Shown here piece after piece: positions 1 through 10,542 of a stretch of 20,008 nucleotides of DNA. Position numbers and translations under genes: made by a program. Below the pieces are notes generated by a model. The model had not been told where the DNA came from, ran no database searches, and saw only the letters and a list, made by a program, of their open reading frames with translations. The stretch's first letter is position 1. Each line of letters opens with the position of its first letter. This DNA comes from Irineochytrium annulatum (lineage: Eukaryota > Chytridiomycota > Chytridiomycetes > Chytridiales > Chytridiaceae), in NCBI GenBank assembly GCA_027600665.1, contig JADGJL010000489.1:1-20008 (forward strand), written 5' to 3'.

Positions 1-860
1 GGGACTTGGTGGACGCCCTGATGGAGGACGAGGACAATGAGGACTTTTACGACGACGACGTCGAGGAGGAGAACTGGCTTGTGCCGTCGGTGCGTGAGAA
101 GGCTGCGAGGAGGAGGGAGAAGGAGCTCGAGAGGAGTGTGTCGGCCAATGGGGGTTTGGAGAGCTGGGATGATGATTTCGAGTACGGGAATGTCGAGGAG
201 GCTGCGGGGAAAAAGGGGGACAGGAGTTCGCCGGGGGGCGGGTCGTTGGACACGATGGGAGAAGGTTGTGATAGCAGCAGGGATTTGGGGGCGTTGAGGA
301 TCCCAATGGCCATCGGGGAGGTGCAGGAGTCGTTGAGGTCGGATGCGGTTAACATGAAGAAATTTGCCCTACATATTGAGGGTTAGTTCATTGTTGCTTG
401 TGACGTCATTTTTCCATTTAAGCTAACAAACAATGTTGCAGACCTGAAGCTTATATACCTCGACGCGAAAGACATGGCCGCTGGCGTCGCTCAAAGTAAC
501 AGGACCGCCTTGGAGAATATTTGGAAGGACTTCGCGGCAGAGCTCGACCAAGCTCAAGTGCTCATCGACTTGGGCGAGTTCGCGGAGGAGAAGGGGGACT
601 CGATGGTGGCTGACGAGAGGCACCTTAGGGTGCTCGCCGAGATCCTCGCGACACCATCCTCGACGTGCGAGGCATCCGGGAAGCTTAGGGACAGGGAGGG
701 GTCGGAGGCGACCGTGTGCGGCCTAAGGGAGCTCGCAGCCTCCTCAGGGAAGCTCGAGTTCGGGATATCGCTGCTCCCTGCGCTGCTGAGAAAGATTGGA
801 CCGCTGAAGCACAGGCTCAACGACTTTGTAGGAGAGTTGCGTTCTTTAATTTTGGCGTAA
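1..860 (+). CDS. 3' end of an acidic protein, possibly the C-terminal tail of a septation-initiation-network kinase (partial)
   Basis: The gene enters from the left edge; the frame is open from base 3, so the start lies outside the window. Two exons are visible: up to 381, and 442-860. They are joined by a 60-bp intron (382-441) with donor GTTAGT, a CTAAC branch-like site near 423 and acceptor GCAG. The join keeps the frame and reads HIEDLKLIYLDAKDM. The visible part starts with a very acidic segment (EDEDNEDFYDDDVEEEN), then an Arg/Glu-rich stretch, a WDDDFE motif, and a helical tail containing VQESLRSD and RHLRVLAEIL. A WDDDF-type motif followed by a helical tail reminds me of Cdc7/SepH septation kinases or of Byr4-type proteins, but no catalytic domain is in view, so the name is a guess. 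TAA at 858-860 is the simplest end. A further intron (about 857-917) would add some 24 residues and end at a TAG near 991. Confidence 0.6.
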
Positions 861-1029
861 ATTAATTCCCATCGTACCGACAATGTCTTTTATTTATTTT
901 TTTAATTTTTGCTGTAGTGGAATACTGTTGATAGAGGTTCCAGGGACGGCTAGGGCGATTGGCGTGTGTCCTGGAAATAAGTTTTCAATCTAGACTGTCG
1001 AGGCAGAATGAAAAAGCAAGAAAGAGTCG
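861..1029. other. Short convergent intergenic region
   Basis: This gap separates two converging genes. It holds a T-rich run around 888-910 and a possible extra acceptor (CTGTAG ending at 917) that could belong to an alternative last exon of the left-hand gene. No other gene is visible. Confidence 0.5.
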
Positions 1030-3282
1030 TTATCGCGATGGCTTGTCGTTACAGCCACTGGCCTCGTGGCTGCGGACCCTCGTGAACCTTTGGCTCTCCA
1101 TCTGACCTGCCCTCTGCCAGCATTCGGCGGTTAACTGGTTGTGGCCAGAGAGGAGCGATAATCCACGCGCTATCTCCAGGCGGTTCAGCAGCGCCTCGGG
1201 TGTTTGTTCCTTTCGACTCTCCTGCACGTCCTTCTTGCGTTCATTCGCGTAGTCCGTATGGACAACCTGGAGATGTTTTAGACATGAAGTCATACCGCAT
1301 ACGAACCTCCAGCATGTCCTCCGGGATGGTGTAATTCTCGTGTCGTACGGCGGAGATAAGCGCGCGAATGCCATCGAGCGACCCCTTCCAGTTCGACGCG
1401 GGCGCGTCCGACGACGGCAGGAGCGGAATCGCGAGATCAGTCTAAGCCGGAAGCCACTTGTTAACGTCTTTTCGACAAAAGTACCAAAACTGACCGAGAA
1501 CATGCACCTCCCGTTGCTAAGAATGACGAGGCCAAAGTCGACAGGGAAGTCTTTCGTAAATACGGCAGAGCCCCCGAGGTCGAACCCGTACGGCACGGAA
1601 GCCGTGGAAATGAGAACCTTCATATGCGTGTAGTTTAAAACACCTGTGCTGGGTTAATGTCGCTAGGTTAAGCGCGCGCTCCCCACCTTGCTCATTCAAA
1701 ACTCCCTTATCCATCACGGTTTCGTCCGCCAAAATCCAGGTCCCGTCCGTCAGTTGCAATGCACCTGCACGCAAACCAACAACCTCGCCGCTCTTGAACG
1801 GATTCTGCGCAAATTTCCCCGGGGCAAAAGGCTGCTTGTTCAGATTCTCGATCGAGATGGGGATGTGGACGCATCGAGGGAGGAGGGCCGACACGGCCGA
1901 AAACACGTTCGACGAGAAGCTGTTTTGGTCCCCGATTGGGAGGTTGTAGATGTTCAACGGCATGAACCCGACGGGTAGGCCTTGGCTTCGGTTGTGGCTG
2001 TAAACGGTAAGTTGATGCAGCAGCCAAATAAGTTCACATTCGCGAGGTAAGCTGCAGAAGGAGGTACTCGGCAACGAGGCGGTCGCCAAGCACAAATCCA
2101 GATAAGTAGTCGACGGCCATATCTTTCAACTCGTTGAAGTCTTTGTCGATAACTGCGGCAAAGTCAACAAATCTGTTACCATATGCAAAGTCCTTACGTC
2201 TTGCAACAATAGATCGCTGCAACGGGTGCCCACCAAAATCTACCGGCTCCCGGAAGACGCAGTGAACGACTGGCAAGGAAGACAATGCAACGGCGTCATC
2301 AAGATAATCAATCTCATCCATGCCGTCACTGCTGATTTTAAACTCACGCTGAAGTCAGAATTAGTCTTACTTTGGTCCCGAGGGCTCTGGCATCTCTAAA
2401 ATCCCGAAAAATTCAAAGGTGGCATTCAGGTTTACTTCCTCAGGTTCTTCACCGTAGCACTAACAATAGCGTGAGAATATGGATATAGTAATATGGTCTA
2501 CCTTCACGATCGCCACTTTCGAGTTGTCATTGTAGTGAGGGATTTTGTGCTTTAGTGCCTCGGGAATCGAAAATAATGGTTTGCCATCATCTGGTGCACA
2601 TCAGCTTGCGGATCGTCGGAAATGGTTCTTACGCGAGACTGACATCTGCTCCAGGGACGCCGTGACGGAGGTAACGGCGTGGTTACTCTCAAATCCAACA
2701 AATTCGTCCTTGACCCAGGAGCTCTCTCCCGGGATGCTGACGCACAAGTACTGCGACTTCTTGAAAAACGTCCCTCCGCTCTTCATGTCGTCGCAACTAG
2801 CATCCATTATCCAGTGCCCATCATTCGACGTGAGCGGGATTGAGTCGCAAAAATGCGCGGACGTAGTACGCTGAAAGCAGTCAGATCGCGTTTGAGCGCA
2901 ACTGCATACCTTCTCATTAGTAGCGGTGTTTCGGAGAGTGTAAGCAGATTTGTAGTACTGGGAGTTCAGCCCGTTGTCCTGCACCATTGCGCGAAAGCGG
3001 ACGAATGAGCCGCTGGCTAGTGAGCCCATGGGCCTGTCTGCAAACGACGGCACCTTGTCGCAGCATCAGTCCAATTGCAGCATTGAGGACTGCCCACCTT
3101 GGCCAGAAGCTCGTCACGGGCAACGGTCGAAGATGACAGAAGTCGGTCCTTAAATCTCGCCGCCAACTCCTCGGGCGACGTGGTGAGGTCGCTGTCTACT
3201 CACAGCGATTAGACACGCCCTGCGGCTCGTCATTACCTTGGAGGAAGTGAAGCGGGTGCTGGATGAAGTCGACATAGGCCAT
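1030..3282 (-). CDS. MCMBP: MCM complex-binding protein (MCMBP/ETG1/Mcb1 family)
   Basis: This family binds MCM2-7 (in place of MCM2) in the nucleus and helps handle the helicase during S phase. My exons, in minus-strand order, are 3282-3237, 3195-3098, 3053-2910, 2870-2633, 2590-2502, 2459-2371, 2331-2038, 1997-1687, 1643-1495, 1441-1307 and 1266-1030, with introns of 39-53 bp. A further 45-bp stop-free intron at 2153-2197 is likely, so the product is 594 or 609 aa, against about 640 in human. Family landmarks appear in order: FIQHPLHFLQ near the start; VPSFADRP then SFVRFRAMVQD (residues about 49-70); the hallmark SIPGESSWVK (about 141-150); GDRLVAEYLLLQL; GLPVGFMPLNIYNLP; LNEQGVLNYTHMKVLI; and a helical C-terminus with LNRLEIARGLSLLSGHNQLT. 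I chose ATG at 3282 because family members begin close to the HPL motif; an in-frame ATG at 3366 would add 28 residues. The gene is divergent from the BTB gene. Confidence 0.93.
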
Positions 3283-3364
3283 GATGCAAAGCAATCTCGT
3301 CGTCTGGACACTTGTGTTCGACGAATCGGTCAGACAATCGGAGCCGAACGAATTCAACGCAACC
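3283..3364. promoter_or_regulatory. Short divergent interval between MCMBP and the BTB gene
   Basis: Only 82 bp separate the chosen ATGs (3282 on minus, 3365 on plus). The interval is stop-free in the frames of both flanking genes. It must carry both 5' leaders, unless transcription begins inside the neighbouring gene. I see no clear TATA or CCAAT element. Confidence 0.4.
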
Positions 3365-5189
3365 ATGATCACGATGCGAAGCCAGACCTGGCTCGATGCC
3401 TGTCAGTAGACCATGCTGTTCGTCGCTCATCTCACTCTTCTTCTCTGCAGACGAGAACGGAGCCTTCTCCGACATTACCTTGACCGTCTTCAGCCGGGTG
3501 TTTAAGTGGGTGGAACACCTTCGGCTGTCATATTAAATCATTCTAGACTGCATCGTGTTGTGCTCATGCATTCGCCGCTATTGCATCGATTAATGCTGGA
3601 AGGATTTAAAGAATTAAAATCTACCGATCGTGCTATCATTTTGGACCTGAGCAGCGATCTTCGCCTTACGAAGCCTTCCGTTGAGGTAATACTGCTTCCT
3701 GAGCTGCAAAAAACTAAGAATTTTATTTATCCAGATCGTGCTCAAAGATCTCTATGACCCGTCTCCGGAAACTCGTGAACCCCGCATAACGACCAGCAAT
3801 GTACTCTCCGTACTCGCAGCCGCATGCTTCTTTGAGTTGGCTGATCTTGCAGCTCATTGTGCCTCCTTCGCTCTCGCAAACCTCAACAAGGACACAGTCA
3901 TGCACTTCGCGTCATCTCTAGACGATCTCCGACAGTCCCGTACGTCAACAACCGTTCGGATGATTTCGTATGGCAACGAGCACTCGTATGATCGACAGTT
4001 AAAATCTTACGCCGCTGAGATCCAGTCGGCGGTGCTCTCCTACCTGTGTCAGCTCATCAACTTCACGTTGACCGTCGAAGGCGGGTCCGAGGCTACTCTA
4101 GACGTCTTTTTTGCAATGCCGATCCGTTGGCTCCGACGAGTTATCGAGTGCGATGCTCTGGCTACAAAAGACGAATTCGAAAGATACCAGCTGTTGAAGC
4201 GAGTTGCCCTCTATCGCCGACGCATGAAGCGCATCGAGAAGTCGAAGAAGAACAGCAAGAAGACGGCCGTTGATGCTGCGAAGGATGCTGTTACCCGGTT
4301 GCTGGGCAACTACTTGTCGGACGGCATTGGAAATGTGTTCAGATCTTCGCAAAACAGCAAAAAGGATGACTCGGCAGATGTACCACCCCGTCATTTTGAA
4401 AGGGAGTCGTCGATACCGCCAGGTCAAACGTTCTCATTTGGAGGAATGGTGGGATGCCCCGATAGCCCCAGATCGGAGAAGAGCAGTGGCGCAACACTCA
4501 CGGGCCTCGTCAATCTCTACGATGAACTCGGAGGTCCGCAAAATGTGGAAGAGGAGGAGGAAGATGAAGTGATGCTGTCGGTGTTTAAATCGGGAATCAT
4601 TTACACGTACATGTCGTTTGTTCAACTCGAGAAAGTCAGAGCAGACAGGATTGTTCCGGATTCGGCGGTGCTGCAGAGTTTTTGGATGCAAGCCGAATTA
4701 ACAAATCGATCGGGTTCGTTGAACCAACCATCAAGCGAGCCGAACCAGCCGAAATCCTTTCGATTCGCCGCACTCTTCCGGGACGTTCGTGGCTTCTTCG
4801 AAGTTGACAGATACTCCATGTCGGCCGGCAACCCTGATAAAAAAATGGTGTCCGAGACTGTGAAATGTGCCGGTGTCGACTATAGAGTGTTATTAGACTT
4901 GGTCGACGATGACAACGACAAAGCTTCGGGGTTGAAGTTAGAGAAAGCAAAGAGGAGGAAAGTGCTCCGCGCACACCTGCAAAGAAGTCGGCCTGAGAAA
5001 ACACATGCGAATCAGATGTGCTACTCTATTTACGTATTCGACGTTGATGAATTTAGTTCCAAGAGTGATCGGTGGAAGACCTTTCATGAGCCCCAAACCG
5101 CCTGCGACTTCACGGGGAGCGGCCATGTCACAGGCTTCCCGGTCGGCGGAGATATTTGGTTAATCACGAACGTTACTTTTAAAGCGTAA
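3365..5189 (+). CDS. BTB/POZ domain protein (fungal type)
   Basis: BTB domains mediate dimerisation and often serve as Cullin-3 adaptors; the target of this protein is unknown. Exons: 3365-3401, 3451-3505, 3547-3685 and 3735-5189. Introns are 49, 41 and 49 bp, and the product is about 561 aa. The spliced N-terminus gives a good BTB fold: GAFSDITLTVFSRVFKLHRV, then VVLMHSPLLHRLM, AIILDLSSDLRL, IVLKDLYDPSP and NVLSVLAAACFFELADLAAH (residues about 15-115). An alpha-helical BACK-like stretch follows, then a Lys/Arg-rich segment near residue 240 that may be nuclear-targeting, and a run of eight acidic residues near 345. The C-terminal part (about 390-560) contains RGFFEVDRYSMS and YSIYVFDVDEF; I do not recognise it as a named domain. 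The start is uncertain, because ATGs at 3281 and 3284 are in frame and would add 28 residues, overlapping the MCMBP start. Confidence 0.85.
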
Positions 5190-5398
5190 TAATGCAACGC
5201 GATGGGTAACAGTAATTAAGCTTAATTTTATTCTAACAATGAATGCAGTCGACGTTTGACTAAATGTTACATGTGGCAACGGCAACGTTATCCAGTGTCG
5301 CATGCGTGTGACATACTGTCGGATTATTTGAATTCAGGAACTTTAGAGGACTAGTAGAAATGGTTAGCATCCACATAGTAACAACATAGGAAGAAAAA
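5190..5398. other. Convergent intergenic region between the BTB and V-ATPase genes
   Basis: These 209 bp hold the 3' ends of two converging genes. The sequence is AT-rich near 5215-5240, with several short TAATTAAG and TTAATTTTA-type stretches that could serve polyadenylation on either strand. No RNA gene or ORF is evident. Confidence 0.45.
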
Positions 5399-6153
5399 TC
5401 AGAGTACCATCAGCAATCCGATAATTAACCCGAACAATCCAATGATCGAGCCAAAAATCTCAATTACGAGAACTTTAACGAAGAGCTGCCCATCTGCTGC
5501 GTCCGCAATGGCGCAAGTCGAACCCGTGATGCCGACACACAATCCGCAAAAGAGATTCGACATGCCAACGGTCAGGCCCGACCAGAATAATGCATACCCT
5601 TATCACATCAAAGTCAAATCGCACAAAAAAACTATCTGCGAACCAGCATAGTAGGAATCAGGGTGTAAGCTTGATTGAGCCTCAGGTTGCTGAAGCTTGC
5701 TGCTGAATACGATGGCCATAATAAGCCCATAAATCGCAACGACTTCGCAGAAAATGACGCTAATCAGTGGTGTCAGACTTGGCAATGCGCATGAGTCGAT
5801 TTTTAATTACCTGATAAGATTCTTCGTTCGAATCCGCGGCGCCTTCACGGAGGCTCCAAGGATCGTAGAACCGGTGACGAAAATACCCCTTCAATGACAA
5901 ACCGTCAGACACAAACGCGCGCAGATGCATTCGCGATAGGTCCTCACCAAGCAGCACCAATAACGCTCAGACCGACAACGGCGCTCGTCCCAAGAAGGGC
6001 CCACATGTACGGCGACGTGGACGACAAAAAAGCGCCCACATCAAACCAGTAGTGGTTCCCGGTGTAGAGGTCCCAGGCGATCCATAGCACGATGAAGGAT
6101 CCGATGAAGCCGAGGTAGGACGACGAGTAATAACCCAGCCCGTAGTAGCCCAT
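5399..6153 (-). CDS. VMA16: V-type H+-ATPase proteolipid subunit c'' (21-23 kDa, Vma16/ATP6V0B family)
   Basis: This subunit is part of the Vo proton-conducting ring that acidifies the vacuole and endosomes. Four exons on the minus strand: 6153-5948, 5888-5811, 5759-5644 and 5598-5399, with introns of 59, 51 and 45 bp. The product is 199 aa, close to the usual 200-215. The first helix ([14 protein letters not shown]) is followed by [40 protein letters not shown], then [11 protein letters not shown] and the family signature [17 protein letters not shown]. Glu100 in the latter matches the essential buried carboxylate of the family. A second membrane Glu (Glu180) lies in [11 protein letters not shown], near the C-terminus. 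The start at 6153 gives a normal-length N-terminus. The gene is divergent from the RhoGEF gene and convergent with the BTB gene. Confidence 0.96.
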
Positions 6154-6208
6154 GATGCAGCCGAAATCGAGTTTTGACGTCTAAATATCGAGCCCACTGC
6201 GAATTGCT
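6154..6208. promoter_or_regulatory. Very short (55 bp) divergent promoter between V-ATPase c'' and RhoGEF
   Basis: The two start codons are 55 bp apart on opposite strands. The gap contains TGACGTC (6175-6181), seven bases of a CRE/ATF-type palindrome, followed directly by the AT-rich TAAATAT. Whether either is functional is unknown. The spacing implies a shared promoter or transcription starts inside the opposite gene. Confidence 0.4.
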
Positions 6209-9200
6209 ATGAGCGATGGCGGGGATGCGGTACGGCGACGGGTGAAGGATCTCGGGGCCTTGTTTGAGCATGCGAGTGCCCAGGATCAGGATCAGGCGAG
6301 CCAGAAGCGGCGATCGACTGCCACGGAGGTCGTGCTAAATGGCGTTAACATTCGGGACTCGTTTCCACCGAAGCAAACGAACGGATTAGCGGACGAGGGC
6401 GTGGTTTACGAGGAGAGGCTGCCCATATCGCGGCTCAGCAGAATCTTCGATGTCGCGGACGTGCCGATTGGCGGACCGGCGCCGCGGGCGTCACCGCCAG
6501 TCACCTCGCGGACGCGGAACATGAGCGCCGGGATCACCAAGCCACTGCGGGAGACACTGCCCGTGCCGAGCTCGGGGATCCCTAAATCCAACTCTGTGGG
6601 GAATGTGTCGCGGTTACCCCCGCGAGCCGATGGAGAAACTACGGCTCGTTGGCAACCACCTGTCGCGCCGAAGCCAGTTGGGCTCAGTGCTAGGCCGACT
6701 TCGATCGTGGGAGCACCAAAGCCGCCAGCGGGCGTTATCAATCCTTTCCTCGGGAGCGGAGAGACGACGCCGGAGACGCGGTCACGGACCGTATCTATGG
6801 AGAAGTCGTCGCCGGAGAAACCGCAGATCGTGGTGTCCACCATGAAGGTCTCGGATCGTATTGCGGCCTTGGCGGCGGCAACGACAGTCGAGAGCTCAGC
6901 ACCACCTCGCTTCATACCTTCCCCTGGTCGGCCCAGTGCTTCCAGTACAAATGCTGATCAACCGGTTTTCACACCGAAGAAGAAGCCTCCACCGCCACCA
7001 TTGCGTCCGTCGTCAGCAGTCAGAAGCAACACCCGGTCTTCATACACCTCCGACTCCACAACTTTCGAGCCAACGTTACGCTTCCCGTCGCTTCCGTCCC
7101 GGCGACCGCCTGATGAAGACAGCAGCAGGAGTGGGCCGATGTCACCTGTCAGCAGCGAGGAAAGTCCGAGGGTCGAAGAGTCGATATCTGTACGTCCGAG
7201 GCCGTCGCTCACACAGCAGCGGCCGTCAATCACGAAGAAATATGTGTCTCCCCCGACGCCGCCTGCCATGGGCCGCGATGGCTCTACGGAGTCATACATC
7301 AGCGGGCTGGCGAGCGCTGTTGGGAGTGACGATGGGAACAGCAGCATTGGCACAGGGATGACGAAACGCGAGAAGGTGGTGAGGGAAATGGTGGAGACGG
7401 AACGGCGATACCTATCGGATATGCAAACGCTGAAAGAGGTTAGGGAGAGAGAAATTTCCAATTTTAAGCTGATGTGTAGATATATATGATACCCGGTTCG
7501 GAGCGCGATGGCCTTTCATCGGGAGACCTTAAGATCTTATTTATAAATCCCAATTTGGATGGCGTCATTACCGTCGCGGCCGACTTCCTGGCCGATTTGG
7601 AGCTGGCCGCTTCCGAGGAACCGGACTGGGTTGGAAAGGCGTTGCTGAAACACGTTCGTACGCTTTTTTTTTTGCATCCATCGGTGGAGGTCAATTGAAC
7701 TTTTCACGCAGTTGAAAGCAATAGAGGAGGCGTATGGAACGTATTGCAAGCACAATGAGGCGGCAATGAACAAGCTGGCCGAGTTTGCGAGTCCTGACTG
7801 CGGTCCGTCGACGAAGCAGTTCTTGAAGGTTTGCTCTCAGGGACGTATAAGGAAACCTGATGTCGCTTAGGAGTGTCAAATGCAGCTGCAAGGCCGGACA
7901 GGGGCGTGGGATCTGTCCAGCTTGATCATCAAGCCTGTTCAACGCGTCTTAAAGTACCCGCTCCTGATTAAGGAGCTGCTGAAGGAGACTCCGCCGAAAC
8001 ACCATGATTTTGAGGATCTTGTTACTTGCTTCGCGGAAGTGGAAAAGGTCGCGGAAAAGATCAACGAGCTCAAGAAGCGGAAGGACACGGTGGAGAAATA
8101 CGTGGAGGGCAAGGGCAAGAAGAATGCAATGTAGGGATGAATTTGTATTGCTGGCCTTAACGACCTGAAGGCATGGCATTACGAAGAAGTTCACTCGAGG
8201 CGTCCAGGAGCTAAAGCAGGCGACTGGGGCCGTTGGGGATTTCACGGTTGATGAGAACTTCGATCACTTAGTGGAGTCTTTAAATGTCCTGCACGCAAAG
8301 GCGCAAACGCTTAGTAGAGACCTGATGACCTGGTGCCTTGCCGCAAAAAGTTCGGAATCGCGTTGGTCGATCTTGGCTAACTCTGAAGTAGAGAACATGG
8401 AGCTCTTGGAGTCTATTGCTATCTCTCTAGAGGAGGTCTACCAGCTGGCACCCACTGTCACCGGGAAGGCAGGTTACAAGCATGTTGCACTTGAGTATAG
8501 ACGCGCGTGTGCGAGGCTTGCCGCGGGAGCATGGAAGCAGGCGGTATGTTTTGCCTAAAGGTTGAACGAGATATGAACGTCCCCGTTCACAGGAGGTTGA
8601 AATCAAGGAGTACATCATTCCCGTTTTGAACAACTTGTTGCTCATGTTCAAGGAGCCTTTTCTGGTGGTGAAAAAACGGGAGAAGAAGCGGCTTGACTTT
8701 GACCGAGCAAGAGCCATAAAGGCGAAAGGCGATCCTGTACGTTTACTCATTTCCTCGTTGCAACGTCATTCTTGACTAATATCTCACACAGGTGGAAAAG
8801 GCATTAGAGCAATCCGCCGACGATTACACTGCGCTGCACTCCGAGCTCGCCGACCAGCTTCCGAAGTACCTCCTGCTAACGTCTCAGGCGCTAGATCACA
8901 TCATCGTCGCCGTCAACTCTGCGCAGGCGACCGTCTACGAGGAGGTTCGGAATCAGCTAGAGCCGGTGGCCGAGTCGCTGGCGTCGTCCCGGATGTCCAC
9001 AGCTATGAGGCGACAAAGCTACGGCGGGGCCGGCGTGTCAAGGCGTTGGCCGGAGGGGGAGATCATAGGGAGATACCGGGAGCAGATAGATGACGGGGAT
9101 GTGCTGCGGCAGGTAAAGGAGATTGAGATTTTAGAAACATGGAGGGCAGAGGTGTATGGTAAGAGGAATCTTATGTGTTTGTGGGCCTAACGATTGTAGA

Positions 9201-9808
9201 AAATCCGAATTGGGAACTGCCTGTGAGTGCCAGCAACCCACCACGAAGGAGTAATAAGAGTGATAAGGCCATTTCTCCCCGGACAAGTCGGAAGTGTATG
9301 TTGAACAATCTTCGCTCAATTCTGTTGGTAGCTTACTGCATCCATGCTCTATCTAGCTTCCGCGGCGGTCGAGCCCCGAGAGTCAAAGTGGAATTTCTTT
9401 GGCCAAGCGGCCTCCCCGAAAAGCGAGGACTCCCGGTCGCGTCGGTCCTCCGTCAACCGTCGGCCCTCTAGACAACAGCGGTCGTCCGAGAGCCAACAGG
9501 AGCGGACGCCGTCGGAGAGCGAGCGGGCGTACGACTACGACGAGGACGGCGAGGACGATATCGAGGCGGTGTCAAACGTGGGGTCGAATTGGGACTTTGG
9601 AAGGGAGGTGAACATTGCGGTGCGGGCCGTGTTTGAGTTTACGGCGGAGCTGGAGGACGAGCTGGATTTGGAGGTGGATGCTGTGGTGTATGTTGACCGA
9701 TGTGGTGGCAGGGGAGGGGAGGCAGCTGAGGATTGGTGGCATGGCACTACGGAGGATGGCGGTCGATCTGGGTGGTTCCCTGGCGCCTATTGCGAGCCGA
9801 TTTCATGA
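6209..9808 (+). CDS. Rho guanine-nucleotide exchange factor with DH, BAR and C-terminal SH3 domains (Tuba/DNMBP-like)
   Basis: Proteins of this type load GTP on Rho/Cdc42 GTPases at curved membranes. Exons: 6209-7438, 7480-7653, 7712-7828, 7871-8130, 8171-8543, 8593-8736, 8792-9158, 9200-9286 (or -9250) and 9357-9808; most introns are 40-58 bp. The product is about 1,067 aa. Residues 1-380 are disordered and Pro/Ser-rich, with a KKPPPPPLRPSS tract near 260, a likely SH3 or profilin ligand. The DH domain (about 384-593) begins REMVETERRYLSDMQTLKE and contains the conserved last helix LIIKPVQRVLKYPLLIKELL. A BAR-like helical region follows (about 594-880: FTRGVQELKQATGAVGDF, IIPVLNNLLLMFKEP, FVALHSEL-like ALHSELADQLPKYL). 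The SH3 (about 995-1065) reads AVFEFTAELEDELDLEVDAV, then EDWWHG and GWFPGAYCEPI. I see no PH domain between DH and BAR, as in Tuba. The donor of the last intron is unresolved: 9287 gives a 70-bp intron, 9251 gives 106 bp, and both keep frame. Confidence 0.92.
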
Positions 9809-10065
9809 TTTTTAGTTATGTTAACAAATTAGCTGTGGTTGTTTGATTTTTTTTTGTACTTCTACTTTAGATATGTCACACGGTGGACAGTAATTATATT
9901 TCAACAAATTGATTATTCTCTTCGTCTATTTTCGCAGATTGATGGAGGAGGCTTGGAAGTCGTCAACATCTGCCTTCTCCATTCTGCCCCCGCAGCTGTC
10001 TCTCCTTCCATCAACTCTCCCAATCGACTACCCGACCTCCTTTGACCTCGCGTTCCACTCAGACG
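9809..10065. promoter_or_regulatory. Intergenic region before COA6
   Basis: These 257 bp lie between two genes on the same strand. The left part is T-rich (a run of T near 9847-9855) and probably carries the RhoGEF 3' end. The right part, from about 9970, is pyrimidine-rich (CTTCTCC, TCTCTCCTTCC, CTCTCCC), as often seen just upstream of fungal start codons. No TATA box is evident. Confidence 0.4.
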
Positions 10066-10542
10066 ATGCCGCCACCACCAACCAAAGAACAGAGACAAAG
10101 GTGCTGGAAGGCGCGAGACGAGTACTTCCAGTGCCTGGACGCGAAGGGCATGTGGCTTTACGGCCTCAAGCCCGCATCGCACGACGAGATCGTCAACATT
10201 GACCTCACGCGACCACCGATACGGCTTGACACCGACAAAACTCTAACGAAGGATGAGAAGGCCGTGCTTTTCTCCTGCAAAGCCCAGCATGCCATGTTCT
10301 ACAAGGAATGCCTCTTCAGCTGGGTATATGCAGCCAAAATTTTATTTCGTCCCGCAACCATTGTTTTATAACCTGCCAATTCGTTTTACTTCGCGTGTAT
10401 GCAGTATCAACACTTCAGCCTGCTGCGAGTGAAGGACCTTCAAAAGGAATATCTCGTAAAATACGCGGAGGATAAGGTGAAGGCGCAAACTGGCGACGGG
10501 GCAAAGGAGTTTTGGGACAGGGTCGCGAAGAAGGCGCCGTGA
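10066..10542 (+). CDS. COA6: Cytochrome c oxidase assembly factor 6 (COA6 family, CX9C-CX10C)
   Basis: COA6 is a mitochondrial intermembrane-space protein that helps metallate the CuA site of Cox2. Two exons, 10066-10323 and 10405-10542, with an 81-bp intron, give 131 aa. The family pattern is clear: CWKARDEYFQC (Cys13 and Cys23, CX9C) and CKAQHAMFYKEC (Cys71 and Cys82, CX10C), followed by FSWYQHFSLLRVK, which fits the family W-x-x-F/Y-F region and is restored only by splicing. There is no cleavable presequence, as expected for Mia40-oxidised twin-Cys proteins. The linker between the two Cys pairs is 47 residues, longer than in the human protein. The start at 10066 (MPPPPTKEQRQRCW) matches family N-termini. 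Confidence 0.93.

Noticed and set aside
5820..5840. GTTCGAATCC, which looks like a tRNA T-loop
   Set aside because: It lies inside exon 2 of the V-ATPase c'' gene and no acceptor, D or anticodon arms surround it.
7665..7675. Homopolymer T run inside the RhoGEF, suspected frameshift
   Set aside because: It falls within a 58-bp intron (7654-7711), so it does not affect the coding frame.
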